This document shows positions 1 to 7,130 of a stretch of 13,004 nucleotides of DNA, piece after piece. The notes below the pieces were generated by a model. That model saw nothing but the letters and a program-made list of their open reading frames with translations, ran no database searches and had not been told where the DNA came from. The stretch is from an uncultured Clostridia bacterium (GTDB lineage: Bacteria > Bacillota > Clostridia > TANB77 > CAG-508). Every line of letters begins with the position of its first letter. Within the stretch, counting starts at the first letter, position 1. The DNA lies in assembly GCA_934167435.1 (NCBI GenBank), contig CAKPKZ010000034.1:1-13004 (forward strand), in the 5' to 3' direction. The position numbers and the translations under genes were made by a program.

Positions 1-947
1 GTACTCCATCTTATATTGAGAGTATATATATAGAAAAAATTATTAATAAATTAAAAGAAAAACTTATTAATAATAAAACTGAATTTGAAAATATTGAAAT
101 TACAATAGAAATAAATCCAGGAACAGTAAATAAAGAAAAAATAAATTCATATAAAAAGGTTGGTATAAATAGAGTAAGCTTAGGACTTCAAAGTACTAAT
201 AATTCAATTTTAAAACAATTAGGTAGAATTCATACATATGAAGAATTTTTAGATGCTTATAATATTGTAAAAAAAGCTGGATATAATAATATTAATGTAG
301 ATTTAATGATAGGAATACCAAATCAAACAATTACTGAAATAAAAGAAAGTTTAGAAAAAATAATAAAATTAAATCCAACGCATATTTCGGTATATTCACT
401 AATAGTAGAAGACGGGACATGCATGAGTGAATATATAAAAAATAAAATTCTAAAATTACCAGACGAAGAGTTAGAAAGACAAATGTATTGGTATGTGAAA
501 AATACTTTAGAGTTAAATGGCTATACACACTATGAGATTTCTAATTTTGCAAGAAGTGGTTTTGAGTCAAAACATAATTTAAATTGTTGGGAACAAAAAG
601 AATATATAGGACTAGGTGCAGCAGCCCATTCTTATTTAAACAATAAAAGATATTCCAATTTAGAAAATTTAGAGGAATATATAATAGATTTTAATAAAAA
701 ACAGATACAAGAAACTCAAGATATAGAAGCAAAGAAAAAAGAGTACATGTTATTAGGATTAAGAAAAATACAAGGAGTATCAATTCAAAAATTTAAAGAA
801 AAATTTATTCAAAATCCATTATATATTTATAGAAATGAGCTTGAAAAACTAGCTAGCCAAAAACTAATTGTAGTTGATGGAAATTATATAAAACTTACTA
901 ATAAGGGATTAGATTTTGCAAATTTGGTATGGGAAGAATTTGTATAA
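1..947 (+). CDS. hemW: HemW, radical SAM heme chaperone-type protein, 5' partial
   Basis: The reading frame is open from position 3 and runs 314 codons to TAA at 945-947. The translation begins inside the radical SAM barrel with TPS (the end of the family GGGTPS motif), then shows EINPGT, RVSLGLQS, LGRIH and NVDLMIGIPNQT, followed by the HNLNCW...YIGLGAAAHSY segment and C-terminal domain of the HemW family. HemW resembles coproporphyrinogen III dehydrogenase (HemN), but characterised members bind heme and are thought to deliver it to target proteins. The family is about 370-390 residues, so roughly 60 N-terminal residues lie outside the window, including the CxxxCxxC motif that ligates the Fe-S cluster. 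An ATG at 306 lies in the middle of the conserved NVDLMIG motif and is not the start. No GC-rich terminator follows the gene. Recognition is firm; whether it acts as a heme chaperone here is inferred from the family. Confidence 0.93.
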   Translation, partial: TPSYIESIYIEKIINKLKEKLINNKTEFENIEITIEINPGTVNKEKINSYKKVGINRVSLGLQSTNNSILKQLGRIHTYEEFLDAYNIVKKAGYNNINVDLMIGIPNQTITEIKESLEKIIKLNPTHISVYSLIVEDGTCMSEYIKNKILKLPDEELERQMYWYVKNTLELNGYTHYEISNFARSGFESKHNLNCWEQKEYIGLGAAAHSYLNNKRYSNLENLEEYIIDFNKKQIQETQDIEAKKKEYMLLGLRKIQGVSIQKFKEKFIQNPLYIYRNELEKLASQKLIVVDGNYIKLTNKGLDFANLVWEEFV

Positions 948-980
948 AAATATATAAAAAAACAAATAATAATACAAAAA

Positions 981-1009
981 TGTTACTAAAATATTACAAT
1001 TTTGTAACA
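981..1009. promoter_or_regulatory. Inverted repeat TGTTAC-N17-GTAACA upstream of the dockerin-like gene
   Basis: TGTTAC at 981-986 and its perfect reverse complement GTAACA at 1004-1009 flank 17 AT-rich bases. The match extends one base on each side (A980/T1010). It sits just upstream of a possible promoter for the gene at 1074, and the G/C bases stand out in this AT-rich gap. An operator is possible, but no regulator is recognised and a T-tract expected of a terminator is missing. Confidence 0.3.
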
Positions 1010-1013
1010 TATA

Positions 1014-1040
1014 TTGTATTAATTTAAATATTGTGATAAT
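1014..1040 (+). promoter_or_regulatory. Possible promoter for the dockerin-like surface protein gene
   Basis: A TTGTAT -35-like hexamer (1014-1019) and GATAAT (1035-1040) preceded by TGT, an extended -10 arrangement, are separated by 15 bases, which is short. A leader of roughly 25 bases would then carry AAGGAGG at 1061-1067. In AT-rich DNA such matches arise often by chance. Confidence 0.35.
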
Positions 1041-1073
1041 TTTATATATGAAAAAATTATAAGGAGGAAAAAA

Positions 1074-2357
1074 ATGAAAAGTTTAAAAACAATACTTACA
1101 ATAATTGTTAGTATAAGCATGTTATTTTGTGTTTGTCCTATTGCAAATGCAGATAATTCAAGTAAAATAACAATTTCGGAAGGAACAAAAAATGGAAATG
1201 TTGTTACATTTACAATAACAGTGCCAAGTGGAGCTGGACTTAGAGGAGATGCAACTGATGATGGTGTAGTTAATGCAACTGATAGTGCCCTTATATTAAA
1301 TTACACTTCAAATATAATACAATCAACTGAATTAAATCTTTTAAATTCTGATTTTAATAAAGATGGAGTTGTAGATTCTACAGATACTAAAGATTTAAAT
1401 CTTGAATTATTAAAAAGCTATAGACCAATTACTTTAACTGGAACATTAGCAGATGCTTCAATAAATTCACTAAAAACAAGTAAAAATTCAAATGGTACTT
1501 ATAAAGTTGAAGTAACATTGCCAGAAGGCAAAGAAGGAACAATAGGTATAAAAGTAAATGTAGATGCATTTGTATTTAGTCAAGGTGTTTATAACGAAAG
1601 TGAGGTAGACAGTAAATTAATTACTGTTTCTCAAAGTAACCAAGGTAACCAAGGTAACCAAGGTGAACAAGGTAATCAAGGAAACCAAGAAAATCAAGGT
1701 GGCGAAACAGTTGATAAAAAAGTCACAATTTCAAATGGGGTAAAAAAAGAAAATTCTGTTACATTTACAATTACATTGCCAGATGAATCTGGTTTTAGGG
1801 GAGATGTAACAGATGATGGAAAAATTAATGAACAAGATGTTGATAAACTTACTAAATATAATTTGGGAACTATAAAAGAAATTAACACAATTACTGGAGA
1901 TTGGGATATGGATGGAGCTATAACTGCATCAGATACAACAATGTTAAGTAAAGCGTTAACAACAAAGTATGTACCAATAAAATTAGAAGGAACATTAGCT
2001 AATAATTCAAAATTAGATATATCAAAAATTGCAGATGGAAAATATAGTGTAGTAGTAACTATACCTGCTGATACAAAAGAAGGAACAATAGGAGTAACAT
2101 TAAAAAAGGGTGCAGTTATATTTAAAGATCATACAACAAACGAAGCTATAAGTAGTAAATTATTTGATATTGCAACTAATAAAGATACAAACGATACAAA
2201 AGATCAAAACAATAATAACGTTAAAGCAACAGACAATACACAAGCTCAAACAGTTCTTCCAAAGGCTGGATATAAGGCAACTATTTTAGCAGTAATTGCT
2301 ATTGTTGCATTATTTGCAGTAGTAGGATACAGAAAATATAAAAATATAGATAAATAA
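1074..2357 (+). CDS. Secreted, wall-anchored protein with two dockerin-like modules and LPKAG C-terminus
   Basis: The 427-residue product has a signal peptide (residues 1-27, ending ANA) and two related modules at about 31-186 and 216-366. Each opens with a TIS.G.K...VTFTIT.P strand segment and a GFRGD-like turn. Then come two calcium loops of dockerin type: residues 59-70 and 93-104 in the first module, 244-255 and 276-287 in the second. Each module closes with a Y.PI.L.GTLA...EGTIG beta segment. The modules are joined by an Asn-Gln-Gly repeat (189-210). The C-terminus has LPKAG (395-399), a membrane helix (402-418) and a basic tail, the layout of a sortase substrate with Ala in place of the usual Thr. 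Calcium ligands at loop positions 1, 3, 5, 9 and 12 are nearly all intact. The start has AAGGAGG at 1061-1067, six bases upstream. In known systems dockerins bind cohesins in cellulosomes or surface complexes; no cohesin is in the window, so the partner is unknown. A calcium-stabilised spacer or adhesin is an alternative. Confidence 0.8.
   Translation: MKSLKTILTIIVSISMLFCVCPIANADNSSKITISEGTKNGNVVTFTITVPSGAGLRGDATDDGVVNATDSALILNYTSNIIQSTELNLLNSDFNKDGVVDSTDTKDLNLELLKSYRPITLTGTLADASINSLKTSKNSNGTYKVEVTLPEGKEGTIGIKVNVDAFVFSQGVYNESEVDSKLITVSQSNQGNQGNQGEQGNQGNQENQGGETVDKKVTISNGVKKENSVTFTITLPDESGFRGDVTDDGKINEQDVDKLTKYNLGTIKEINTITGDWDMDGAITASDTTMLSKALTTKYVPIKLEGTLANNSKLDISKIADGKYSVVVTIPADTKEGTIGVTLKKGAVIFKDHTTNEAISSKLFDIATNKDTNDTKDQNNNNVKATDNTQAQTVLPKAGYKATILAVIAIVALFAVVGYRKYKNIDK
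1638..1703 (+). repeat. Asn-Gln-Gly tripeptide repeat (9-bp DNA repeat) linking the two modules
   Basis: Seven tandem three-residue units, mostly NQG with EQG and NQE variants, are encoded by near-identical GGTAACCAA nonamers. The repeat spans residues 189-209 plus one further Gly. Gly falls at every third position in all units but one. This is likely a flexible or extended linker, and its DNA repeats could change length by slippage. Confidence 0.85.
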
Positions 2358-2371
2358 AAAATATATAAGAG

Positions 2372-2415
2372 TTGAAGCAGAAAGCTTACAAGGTTTTCTA
2401 CTTCAATTTTTTTTT
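2372..2415 (+). terminator. Rho-independent terminator after the dockerin-like gene
   Basis: Arms 2372-2383 and 2395-2406 pair over 12 positions with one C-A mismatch, around an 11-base loop. Nine T's follow at 2407-2415. The hairpin starts 14 bases after the TAA of the surface protein gene. Confidence 0.85.
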
Positions 2416-2454
2416 ATTTAACAAAAAAATTTAAAAATGCCATCACCAAATTTT

Positions 2455-2482
2455 ATATCTTACATATTATATAACATACAAA
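2455..2482 (+). promoter_or_regulatory. Possible sporulation-type (SigE/SigK-like) promoter for the Cys-rich microprotein
   Basis: CATACAAA (2475-2482) is one base from the SigE -10 consensus CATACANT, and ATAT (2455-2458) lies 16 bases upstream, at the right distance for the SigE -35 ATA. CATATTATA (2463-2471) also fits the SigK -10 form CATANNNTA. No convincing TTGACA-type promoter is seen in this gap. The matches are short and could be chance in AT-rich sequence. Confidence 0.3.
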
Positions 2483-2552
2483 GGAAAAACAAGAGAGAAA
2501 CAAAAGAGATTATAAATCTTTTTTTGAACATAGAAGAAAGGGGGGGAATGTT

Positions 2553-2669
2553 ATGCCAGAAAATAGAGGATGCGGATGTTTCGGATTTGGTGATGATTGC
2601 TGTTGGATAATTATCCTTATATTATTAATATGCTGCTGCTGCGGTGGTGGTAGAGGAGGATGTTGCTAA
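2553..2669 (+). CDS. Cysteine- and glycine-rich microprotein, 38 residues
   Basis: This short frame starts with ATG at 2553, six bases after a G-tract ribosome binding site (GGGGGGG, 2540-2546), and ends with TAA at 2667. The product has an N-terminal MPENRGCGCFGFG segment, then DDCCW, a hydrophobic run of eight Ile/Leu (residues 19-26), four consecutive Cys (27-30) and a Gly-rich end with two last Cys. In total 10 of 38 residues are Cys and 11 are Gly. It stands alone between two terminators, so it has its own transcript. Small Cys-rich proteins of this look are annotated in clostridia, sometimes under names such as 'chorion class high-cysteine protein'; that resemblance is from memory. The short hydrophobic stretch could touch a membrane, and the cysteines could bind metal or crosslink, as in spore coat or other structural proteins. 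Function is unknown. An ATG at 2548 in another frame is too close to the binding site. Confidence 0.75.
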   Translation: MPENRGCGCFGFGDDCCWIIILILLICCCCGGGRGGCC

Positions 2670-2695
2670 TTTTAAATTAGTTAATCCTAAATAGC

Positions 2696-2727
2696 AAAAA
2701 TAGGTTACATAAGTAACCTATTTTTTT
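2696..2727. terminator. Bidirectional terminator between convergent transcripts
   Basis: TAGGTTAC (2701-2708) and GTAACCTA (2713-2720) form a perfect eight-pair stem with a four-base ATAA loop. It is flanked by AAAAA on the left and seven T's on the right, so it has a U-tract when read in either direction. It serves the microprotein gene on the plus strand and the acyl-CoA synthetase on the minus strand, whose TAG stop (2718-2720) is part of the stem. Confidence 0.88.
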
Positions 2728-4454
2728 GTGTTCATATTCAAATTATCACCATAACGTTTTATCTTTTTTGTAGTAGTTTTTTCAAATTCCTTATCTCTAA
2801 TAACGAAATCTTTAATATGTTTATAATTTGGAAGTTTTTTATTTACAGATGAAATAACGTCAGAAATTATTTTTTTAATTTCATCTTTTGTCGGAATAGA
2901 ACCTTTAAAGTTTTCTTTTATTGCTTCCATATTTGGAAATATTTGTGCATTTATGTATGTTTCGTCATCGTTGTCTTTATGAATACCTAAAACTAAAGCT
3001 TCAGAAATTAAAGGGCTATCGTTTAAATAATATTCTAATTCTTCTGGATAAATATTTTTTCCATTTTTTGTAACAATAACACTTTTACATCTTCCTGTAA
3101 TATATAAATATCCATTTTCATCTATTTTACCTAAATCGCCAGTATGGAACCATCCGTCTATAATGGTTTTATTAGTTTCTGCCTCATCATTATAATAACC
3201 AAGCATAACATTAGGTCCTTTTACAACTATTTCACCAACACCTTCTGAATTTGGATTATTTATTTTATATGTAACATTTGGAATTGGTAATCCGGCAGAA
3301 TCATTTCTTTTATAAAAATCTGTATTTCCAGCTACAAGAGGAGAACATTCTGTTAATCCATAACCTTGCAAAGAATTTAAACCTAATAAGTCAAAATCAT
3401 CTGCTATAATTGGGTTTACTGGTGCTGCTCCAACTATAAATACTCTTAAACGACCACCTAAAGAATTTTTTATTTTAGATTTTATAAAAGGTTTAAAATA
3501 AAATGGTAATGAATTATATGGATTTGAAGTTTTATCTTTACTTTTGTATTTGTCAGGTAATGATTTATTTAGATTTTTAATAATGTTTTTATGCATATTT
3601 TCTAGTAATAAAGGAACACATAAAATAACAGATGGATGATATTCATTCATGTTTTTTAAAATGTATTTTAAACCTTCACAATAGGCAATACTTGCACCAC
3701 TATATATTGGCAATAAAAAACCAATTGTACATTCATATGTATGGTGAAGAGGAAGAACAGAAAAAAATAAATCATTTCTACGTACTTTAACAATACCATA
3801 TATAGAAAGAATATTTGAACATATATTTCTGTGAGAAAGGCATACACCTTTAGCCTTGCCAGTAGTTCCAGAAGTAAATAACAAAATTTTCATTTCATCA
3901 GGATTTATTTTAATTTCGTCAAATCTTGTGTCTCCACTATTTATTAAATTTTGACCAATATCTTTAAAGTTATAAAAATATGTTAATTCATTATTATTGT
4001 TTTCTTGAAATGATATAAAAGCAATATTTTTGTTGTTTAGCTTTTCATAATTTTCAATAATTAAATTTAGATTTTTTTCATCACCTAAAATTGCCTCTGC
4101 CTCAGAAATATTCATAAAATTAATGACGTCATCTGTATGAAGTTCTTTGTCTATAGGAACAACTACACCTACTATGCTTGCTGCTAAATAAGAAACTGCC
4201 CATTCATAACTGTTTTTTCCTATTATACAAATTTTTTTATTTAAAAAACCTTTATTTATTAAAGCTGTTCCTAAAGCCATTATATCTTTTTTGAATTCTG
4301 AATAAGTAACAGTATAAATGTGCTTATTTTTATCTTTTAATTTAAAAGCTGTTCTTGAAGAAAATACTTTGGCAGAGCGATAAATCATATCTTTAAAGTT
4401 TGTAATTTCTTCTGTTTTGTGATACTTTTTTGCTAAATTTTCTGCTATATTCAT
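2718..4454 (-). CDS. AMP-forming long-chain fatty acid–CoA ligase family protein
   Basis: The 578-residue product belongs to the ANL adenylate-forming superfamily. Members activate a carboxylic acid with ATP to an acyl-adenylate, then transfer it to CoA. Visible motifs are the phosphate loop TSGTTGKAKG (194-203), SLQGYGLTECSP (361-372), the GWFHTGDLG motif with the hinge aspartate (434-442), ITGRCKSVI (452-460) and the C-terminal catalytic lysine region EKTTTKKIKR, where K564 matches the usual lysine. The family Gly just before that lysine is replaced by Lys. Length and the FadD-like layout fit a long-chain ligase acting at the inner membrane face, but the substrate cannot be read. The start at 4454 is chosen because AGGAGG lies at 4464-4469, nine bases upstream. 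A frame-open extension to 4544 would overlap the upstream gene and lacks support. It follows the membrane protein gene by 13 bases, so the two form an operon. Confidence 0.9.
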   Translation of the reverse strand: MNIAENLAKKYHKTEEITNFKDMIYRSAKVFSSRTAFKLKDKNKHIYTVTYSEFKKDIMALGTALINKGFLNKKICIIGKNSYEWAVSYLAASIVGVVVPIDKELHTDDVINFMNISEAEAILGDEKNLNLIIENYEKLNNKNIAFISFQENNNNELTYFYNFKDIGQNLINSGDTRFDEIKINPDEMKILLFTSGTTGKAKGVCLSHRNICSNILSIYGIVKVRRNDLFFSVLPLHHTYECTIGFLLPIYSGASIAYCEGLKYILKNMNEYHPSVILCVPLLLENMHKNIIKNLNKSLPDKYKSKDKTSNPYNSLPFYFKPFIKSKIKNSLGGRLRVFIVGAAPVNPIIADDFDLLGLNSLQGYGLTECSPLVAGNTDFYKRNDSAGLPIPNVTYKINNPNSEGVGEIVVKGPNVMLGYYNDEAETNKTIIDGWFHTGDLGKIDENGYLYITGRCKSVIVTKNGKNIYPEELEYYLNDSPLISEALVLGIHKDNDDETYINAQIFPNMEAIKENFKGSIPTKDEIKKIISDVISSVNKKLPNYKHIKDFVIRDKEFEKTTTKKIKRYGDNLNMNTKK

Positions 4455-4467
4455 GCTATAAAACCTC

Positions 4468-5265
4468 CTATTTATATCTATAAAATTTATAATTCGTATC
4501 TTGCCTTGATGTAATTGAACCATTATAAATTGAACTATTAGCATCTTCTAATGGGATATCTATGTAAACTGTGCACTTAAATTCCTGATCCAAATTGTTT
4601 GTTATATAAATATCAAAAGAAAAGTTGGATTTTATTGAATTTAAAATTATACCACATTTTTTTAGTAAAGATCCATCATAAGTTATTGGGTTTGATGTAT
4701 CTGTAATTGTGTAATCATTTTTTATATTTTGATTTATATAACTTAGTACAATTGGATTTGCACAATTATTATATAATGTTGGTGTATCTAAAGAAACATT
4801 ATCTTCAGAAGATATATTAAATGTTAATTCATTAGATAGCATGTTTTCATCAATAATTTGACTTGAGGCAAAATTATTAATGTTTTTATAATATAAATTT
4901 GCATTACCGTATGAAGGTGGTGTGGTAAAATGTATGTTATTTATTTTAACATTTTTTAATGTATTTTCCATTGTAAAATCACTAGAGTTATTGTTTATAA
5001 ATAGTGCAATATCTGTGTATTGGTACAAATTTTCTATAGTAAAATTTGTATTAGAGTTTGTCCTATTTTTTACATTACAACTACTAAAAAATATACATTT
5101 ATTAATAGAAAAAATTGTTTTTTCATTTTTTTTAGAAATTGGTAATATAGTTTTTTCAAAACTGTTTTTATTAATAAACTTACCACTAATAGTTATGCAT
5201 AAGAAAATTAATAAAACAATTGCAACAAACAAAAAAATAATTCTAAAAAGTTTTTTCTTAAACAT
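4468..5265 (-). CDS. Membrane-anchored exported protein of unknown function
   Basis: The product has 265 residues. A basic start (MFKKK) is followed by one strongly hydrophobic segment at about 8-27, which serves as a signal anchor or signal peptide. The rest is an Asn- and Ser-rich, beta-prone, probably extracytoplasmic domain with five Cys (57, 63, 168, 204, 231). No family was recognised. The start has AAGGAGG at 5270-5276, four to five bases upstream of the ATG. The stop TAG (4468-4470) overlaps the ribosome binding site of the acyl-CoA synthetase gene just downstream, so the two are probably co-transcribed and translationally coupled. This suggests a role linked to lipid or envelope metabolism, which is only inference. 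A frame on the opposite strand at 4922-5278 is a hydrophobic shadow without a binding site. Confidence 0.75.
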   Translation of the reverse strand: MFKKKLFRIIFLFVAIVLLIFLCITISGKFINKNSFEKTILPISKKNEKTIFSINKCIFFSSCNVKNRTNSNTNFTIENLYQYTDIALFINNNSSDFTMENTLKNVKINNIHFTTPPSYGNANLYYKNINNFASSQIIDENMLSNELTFNISSEDNVSLDTPTLYNNCANPIVLSYINQNIKNDYTITDTSNPITYDGSLLKKCGIILNSIKSNFSFDIYITNNLDQEFKCTVYIDIPLEDANSSIYNGSITSRQDTNYKFYRYK

Positions 5266-5289
5266 AAAACCTCCTTAGCTATTTTATAT

Positions 5290-5318
5290 AATATATTACA
5301 AATATGCAATAAAATCAA
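5290..5318 (-). promoter_or_regulatory. Promoter for the exported protein / acyl-CoA synthetase operon
   Basis: Read on the minus strand, TTGATT (5318-5313) and TATATT (5295-5290) are 17 bases apart, matching the housekeeping sigma pattern. The predicted leader is short and contains AAGGAGG before the ATG at 5265. Confidence 0.5.
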
Positions 5319-5340
5319 GTATAGTTTCCATATTTTTAAA

Positions 5341-5369
5341 TTGACAAAAAACGACTAAAAGTTTAAAAT
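5341..5369 (+). promoter_or_regulatory. Housekeeping promoter for the glucosaminidase gene
   Basis: TTGACA (5341-5346) and TAAAAT (5364-5369) are separated by exactly 17 bases. The predicted transcription start near 5376 falls on the AGGTG ribosome binding site itself, giving a leader of only about ten bases. It is back to back with the minus-strand promoter at 5290-5318. Confidence 0.75.
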
Positions 5370-5386
5370 TAAATTAGGTGATAAAT

Positions 5387-6583
5387 GTGAAATCAAAAGA
5401 TAAACCAAAAAAGTATAAAGTACTTTTTTCAATTATTATATTAATAATAATATTTGTTTATGCAATTTTATCTGTTAAAAATAATAAATATGTGGAAGCT
5501 GCATCACTAGAAGAGGTAAAAATAAGTAATGCAAGCCAAATAAATTTAGAAGAAATTATAAATAAAAATACTAGTGATTGTGAAAGAGAAGAAATTATAC
5601 AAGAAGAAATAGATTTGGAATATATAACTACATATAATGTAAATAAACAGTTACCAAAAGGAGAAATTAAAGTTATTCAAGAAGGCAGAAATGGTAAGCA
5701 AACTATAACTACAAAAGTAATTTATAAAAATGGTGAAGAAACTTCTAGAACACAAATCGAAGACAAAATTACCAAGGCATCTGTAAATAAAATTGTAGAA
5801 GTCGGAGGAGCAAATTATACAAATAATTACAAGATAAAAATTGGCGATTTATTATATGTTACATCAGACAGACTATCGGTAATGTTAGATGCTAATGAAG
5901 AAAGTGTAAAAGTTACAACTTTAGCAAGAAACGATGAAATGAAACTATTAGAAATACATGATAATTGGTATAGAATTTCAAGTAAAGGAATAACTGGCTG
6001 GGTAAAAAAAGAAAATACTACCTGTAAAAATTCTAATGTAGAAGAAAACCAAAGTAGTGCTAATGGATTAAACAAGCAGCAATTAGTTGCAAAATTAAAT
6101 TTTGACATGGCATTAAATAAACCAAGTGGCTTAACATTGGAACAGTTTAAAAAGATATTAAATGATGATAAAGATAAAAATAAAATTTTTAGTAATAATG
6201 CACAATATTTTTATTATATTGAAAAACAATATAATATTAATGGGGTATTTGTGGCAGCTGTAGGAATACATGAAAGCGCATGGGGAACTTCTAAAATTGC
6301 ACTTAATAAAAATAATTTATTTGGATATGGGGCATATGATTCAAATCCATATAACAGTGCATATAGTTTTTCTAATTATTCAGAGAGTATAGATTTAATA
6401 TCTAGAGTTTTTGTTAAATATTATATAAATCCAAAAGGAACAAAAATATATGAAAGTGAAGTAGCCTTAGGTACATATTACAGTGGAAATAATTTAACAT
6501 CAATAAATAAAAAATATGCATCTGATAAAAATTGGGCAAATGGTGTATATAAACATATGCAATACTTATACAACAAATTATAA
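5387..6583 (+). CDS. Membrane-anchored cell-wall glucosaminidase with G5 and SH3b domains
   Basis: The 398-residue product has a basic start and one membrane segment (about 11-29). A G5-like domain follows (about 68-142, with the Y.T.YN...LPKG..KVIQEG.NG signature), then a bacterial SH3 domain (about 153-210, ending NWYRISSKGITGWV). The C-terminal half is an endo-beta-N-acetylglucosaminidase domain of the LytG/Glucosaminidase type, with GIHESAWGTSKIALNKNNLFGYGAYD; E296 is the expected catalytic acid. Such enzymes cut the glycan strand of peptidoglycan; G5 and SH3b domains are thought to bind wall sugar or peptide. It probably works outside the membrane in wall growth or turnover. The GTG at 5387 is preferred because AGGTG (5376-5380) lies six bases upstream; another in-frame GTG at 5378 would overlap that site. 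It is a single-gene unit. No strong terminator follows it. Confidence 0.87.
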   Translation: MKSKDKPKKYKVLFSIIILIIIFVYAILSVKNNKYVEAASLEEVKISNASQINLEEIINKNTSDCEREEIIQEEIDLEYITTYNVNKQLPKGEIKVIQEGRNGKQTITTKVIYKNGEETSRTQIEDKITKASVNKIVEVGGANYTNNYKIKIGDLLYVTSDRLSVMLDANEESVKVTTLARNDEMKLLEIHDNWYRISSKGITGWVKKENTTCKNSNVEENQSSANGLNKQQLVAKLNFDMALNKPSGLTLEQFKKILNDDKDKNKIFSNNAQYFYYIEKQYNINGVFVAAVGIHESAWGTSKIALNKNNLFGYGAYDSNPYNSAYSFSNYSESIDLISRVFVKYYINPKGTKIYESEVALGTYYSGNNLTSINKKYASDKNWANGVYKHMQYLYNKL

Positions 6584-6629
6584 TTATGTGTTATACTATA
6601 AATATATTAATAAATTTTATGGAAAATTC

Positions 6630-6658
6630 TTGCTATTTTTTTAATAATATTGTATTAT
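6630..6658 (+). promoter_or_regulatory. Promoter for the 6720-11122 operon
   Basis: TTGCTA (6630-6635) and TATTAT (6653-6658) are 17 bases apart, and TG precedes the -10 hexamer directly. This would give a leader of about 55 bases. It is the only good promoter match seen before the operon's first gene. Confidence 0.55.
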
Positions 6659-6719
6659 ATATAAGTATAAAACATAATGAGATTTATAAAAATAAACAAC
6701 AAAGAAAGGGGCTTTATTA

Positions 6720-7127
6720 ATGAAAAAAACAATCATAATAGTATCTATATTAATGTTTATGTTTTCAATCTTTGGGTTTACAAGTAAAGTGTGTGCAGCA
6801 GAACAAGTTTTAGACAATAGAACCGAGAGCAAAATAATACAAATGAAGGAAAAATCATTAAATTCATTAGAAGATTATAAACAAAAATATGGTTCAGAAG
6901 CATATGGAGTTACAGCATACGTTTTAAGTCTAGTAAGAATTTATAGTATACCATTATGCTTTTTAGGAATTGCAATAGGAGTTATAAAACGCTATATTGT
7001 TGGTATACGAAAGTTAGACACATTAGAAAAAGGTATGGGACTTATTGTGACTTTTGTAACATTATTAATTATATGCCAAATATTACCACTTGCGTTTGCA
7101 GTGTTTGTAAAATTTGGAAGGGGGTAA
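6720..7127 (+). CDS. Small exported/membrane protein with signal peptide and two TM segments (VirB2/TrbC-like topology)
   Basis: The 135-residue product has a signal peptide (MKKTIIIV..., likely cut after VCAA near residue 27) and a charged helical stretch (about 30-60, rich in Lys and Glu). Two membrane segments follow at about 66-88 and 107-130, joined by a basic loop with KRYIVGIRKLDTLEKG. A leader peptide plus two helices in a protein this small is the layout of VirB2/TrbC-type pilin subunits of type IV secretion, but no clear sequence signature was seen and no VirB4/VirD4/TadA ATPase is in the window. GAAAGGGG at 6704-6711 is the ribosome binding site. The next gene follows after three bases, so the two are surely co-transcribed. 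It could equally be a membrane partner for the ParA-like protein. Function unknown. Confidence 0.75.
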   Translation: MKKTIIIVSILMFMFSIFGFTSKVCAAEQVLDNRTESKIIQMKEKSLNSLEDYKQKYGSEAYGVTAYVLSLVRIYSIPLCFLGIAIGVIKRYIVGIRKLDTLEKGMGLIVTFVTLLIICQILPLAFAVFVKFGRG

Positions 7128-7130
7128 CAA

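Noticed and set aside
1638..1703. Collagen-like domain
   Set aside because: Gly is at every third position but the run is only seven units and lacks proline; a linker is the simpler reading.
2507..2525. AGATT-ATA-AATCT plus T-tract as a terminator
   Set aside because: The stem is only five A/T-rich pairs with a three-base loop, too weak to support.
2548..2610. ATG at 2548 giving a 20-residue frame
   Set aside because: It is only one base from the G-tract binding site and encodes no recognisable peptide; the 2553 frame is far more coherent.
4455..4544. N-terminal extension of the acyl-CoA synthetase by 30 residues
   Set aside because: It overlaps the upstream gene, lacks a binding site, and the ATG at 4454 has AGGAGG nine bases away.
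4922..5278. Plus-strand hydrophobic frame opposite the exported protein
   Set aside because: It has no ribosome binding site and mirrors the real minus-strand gene.
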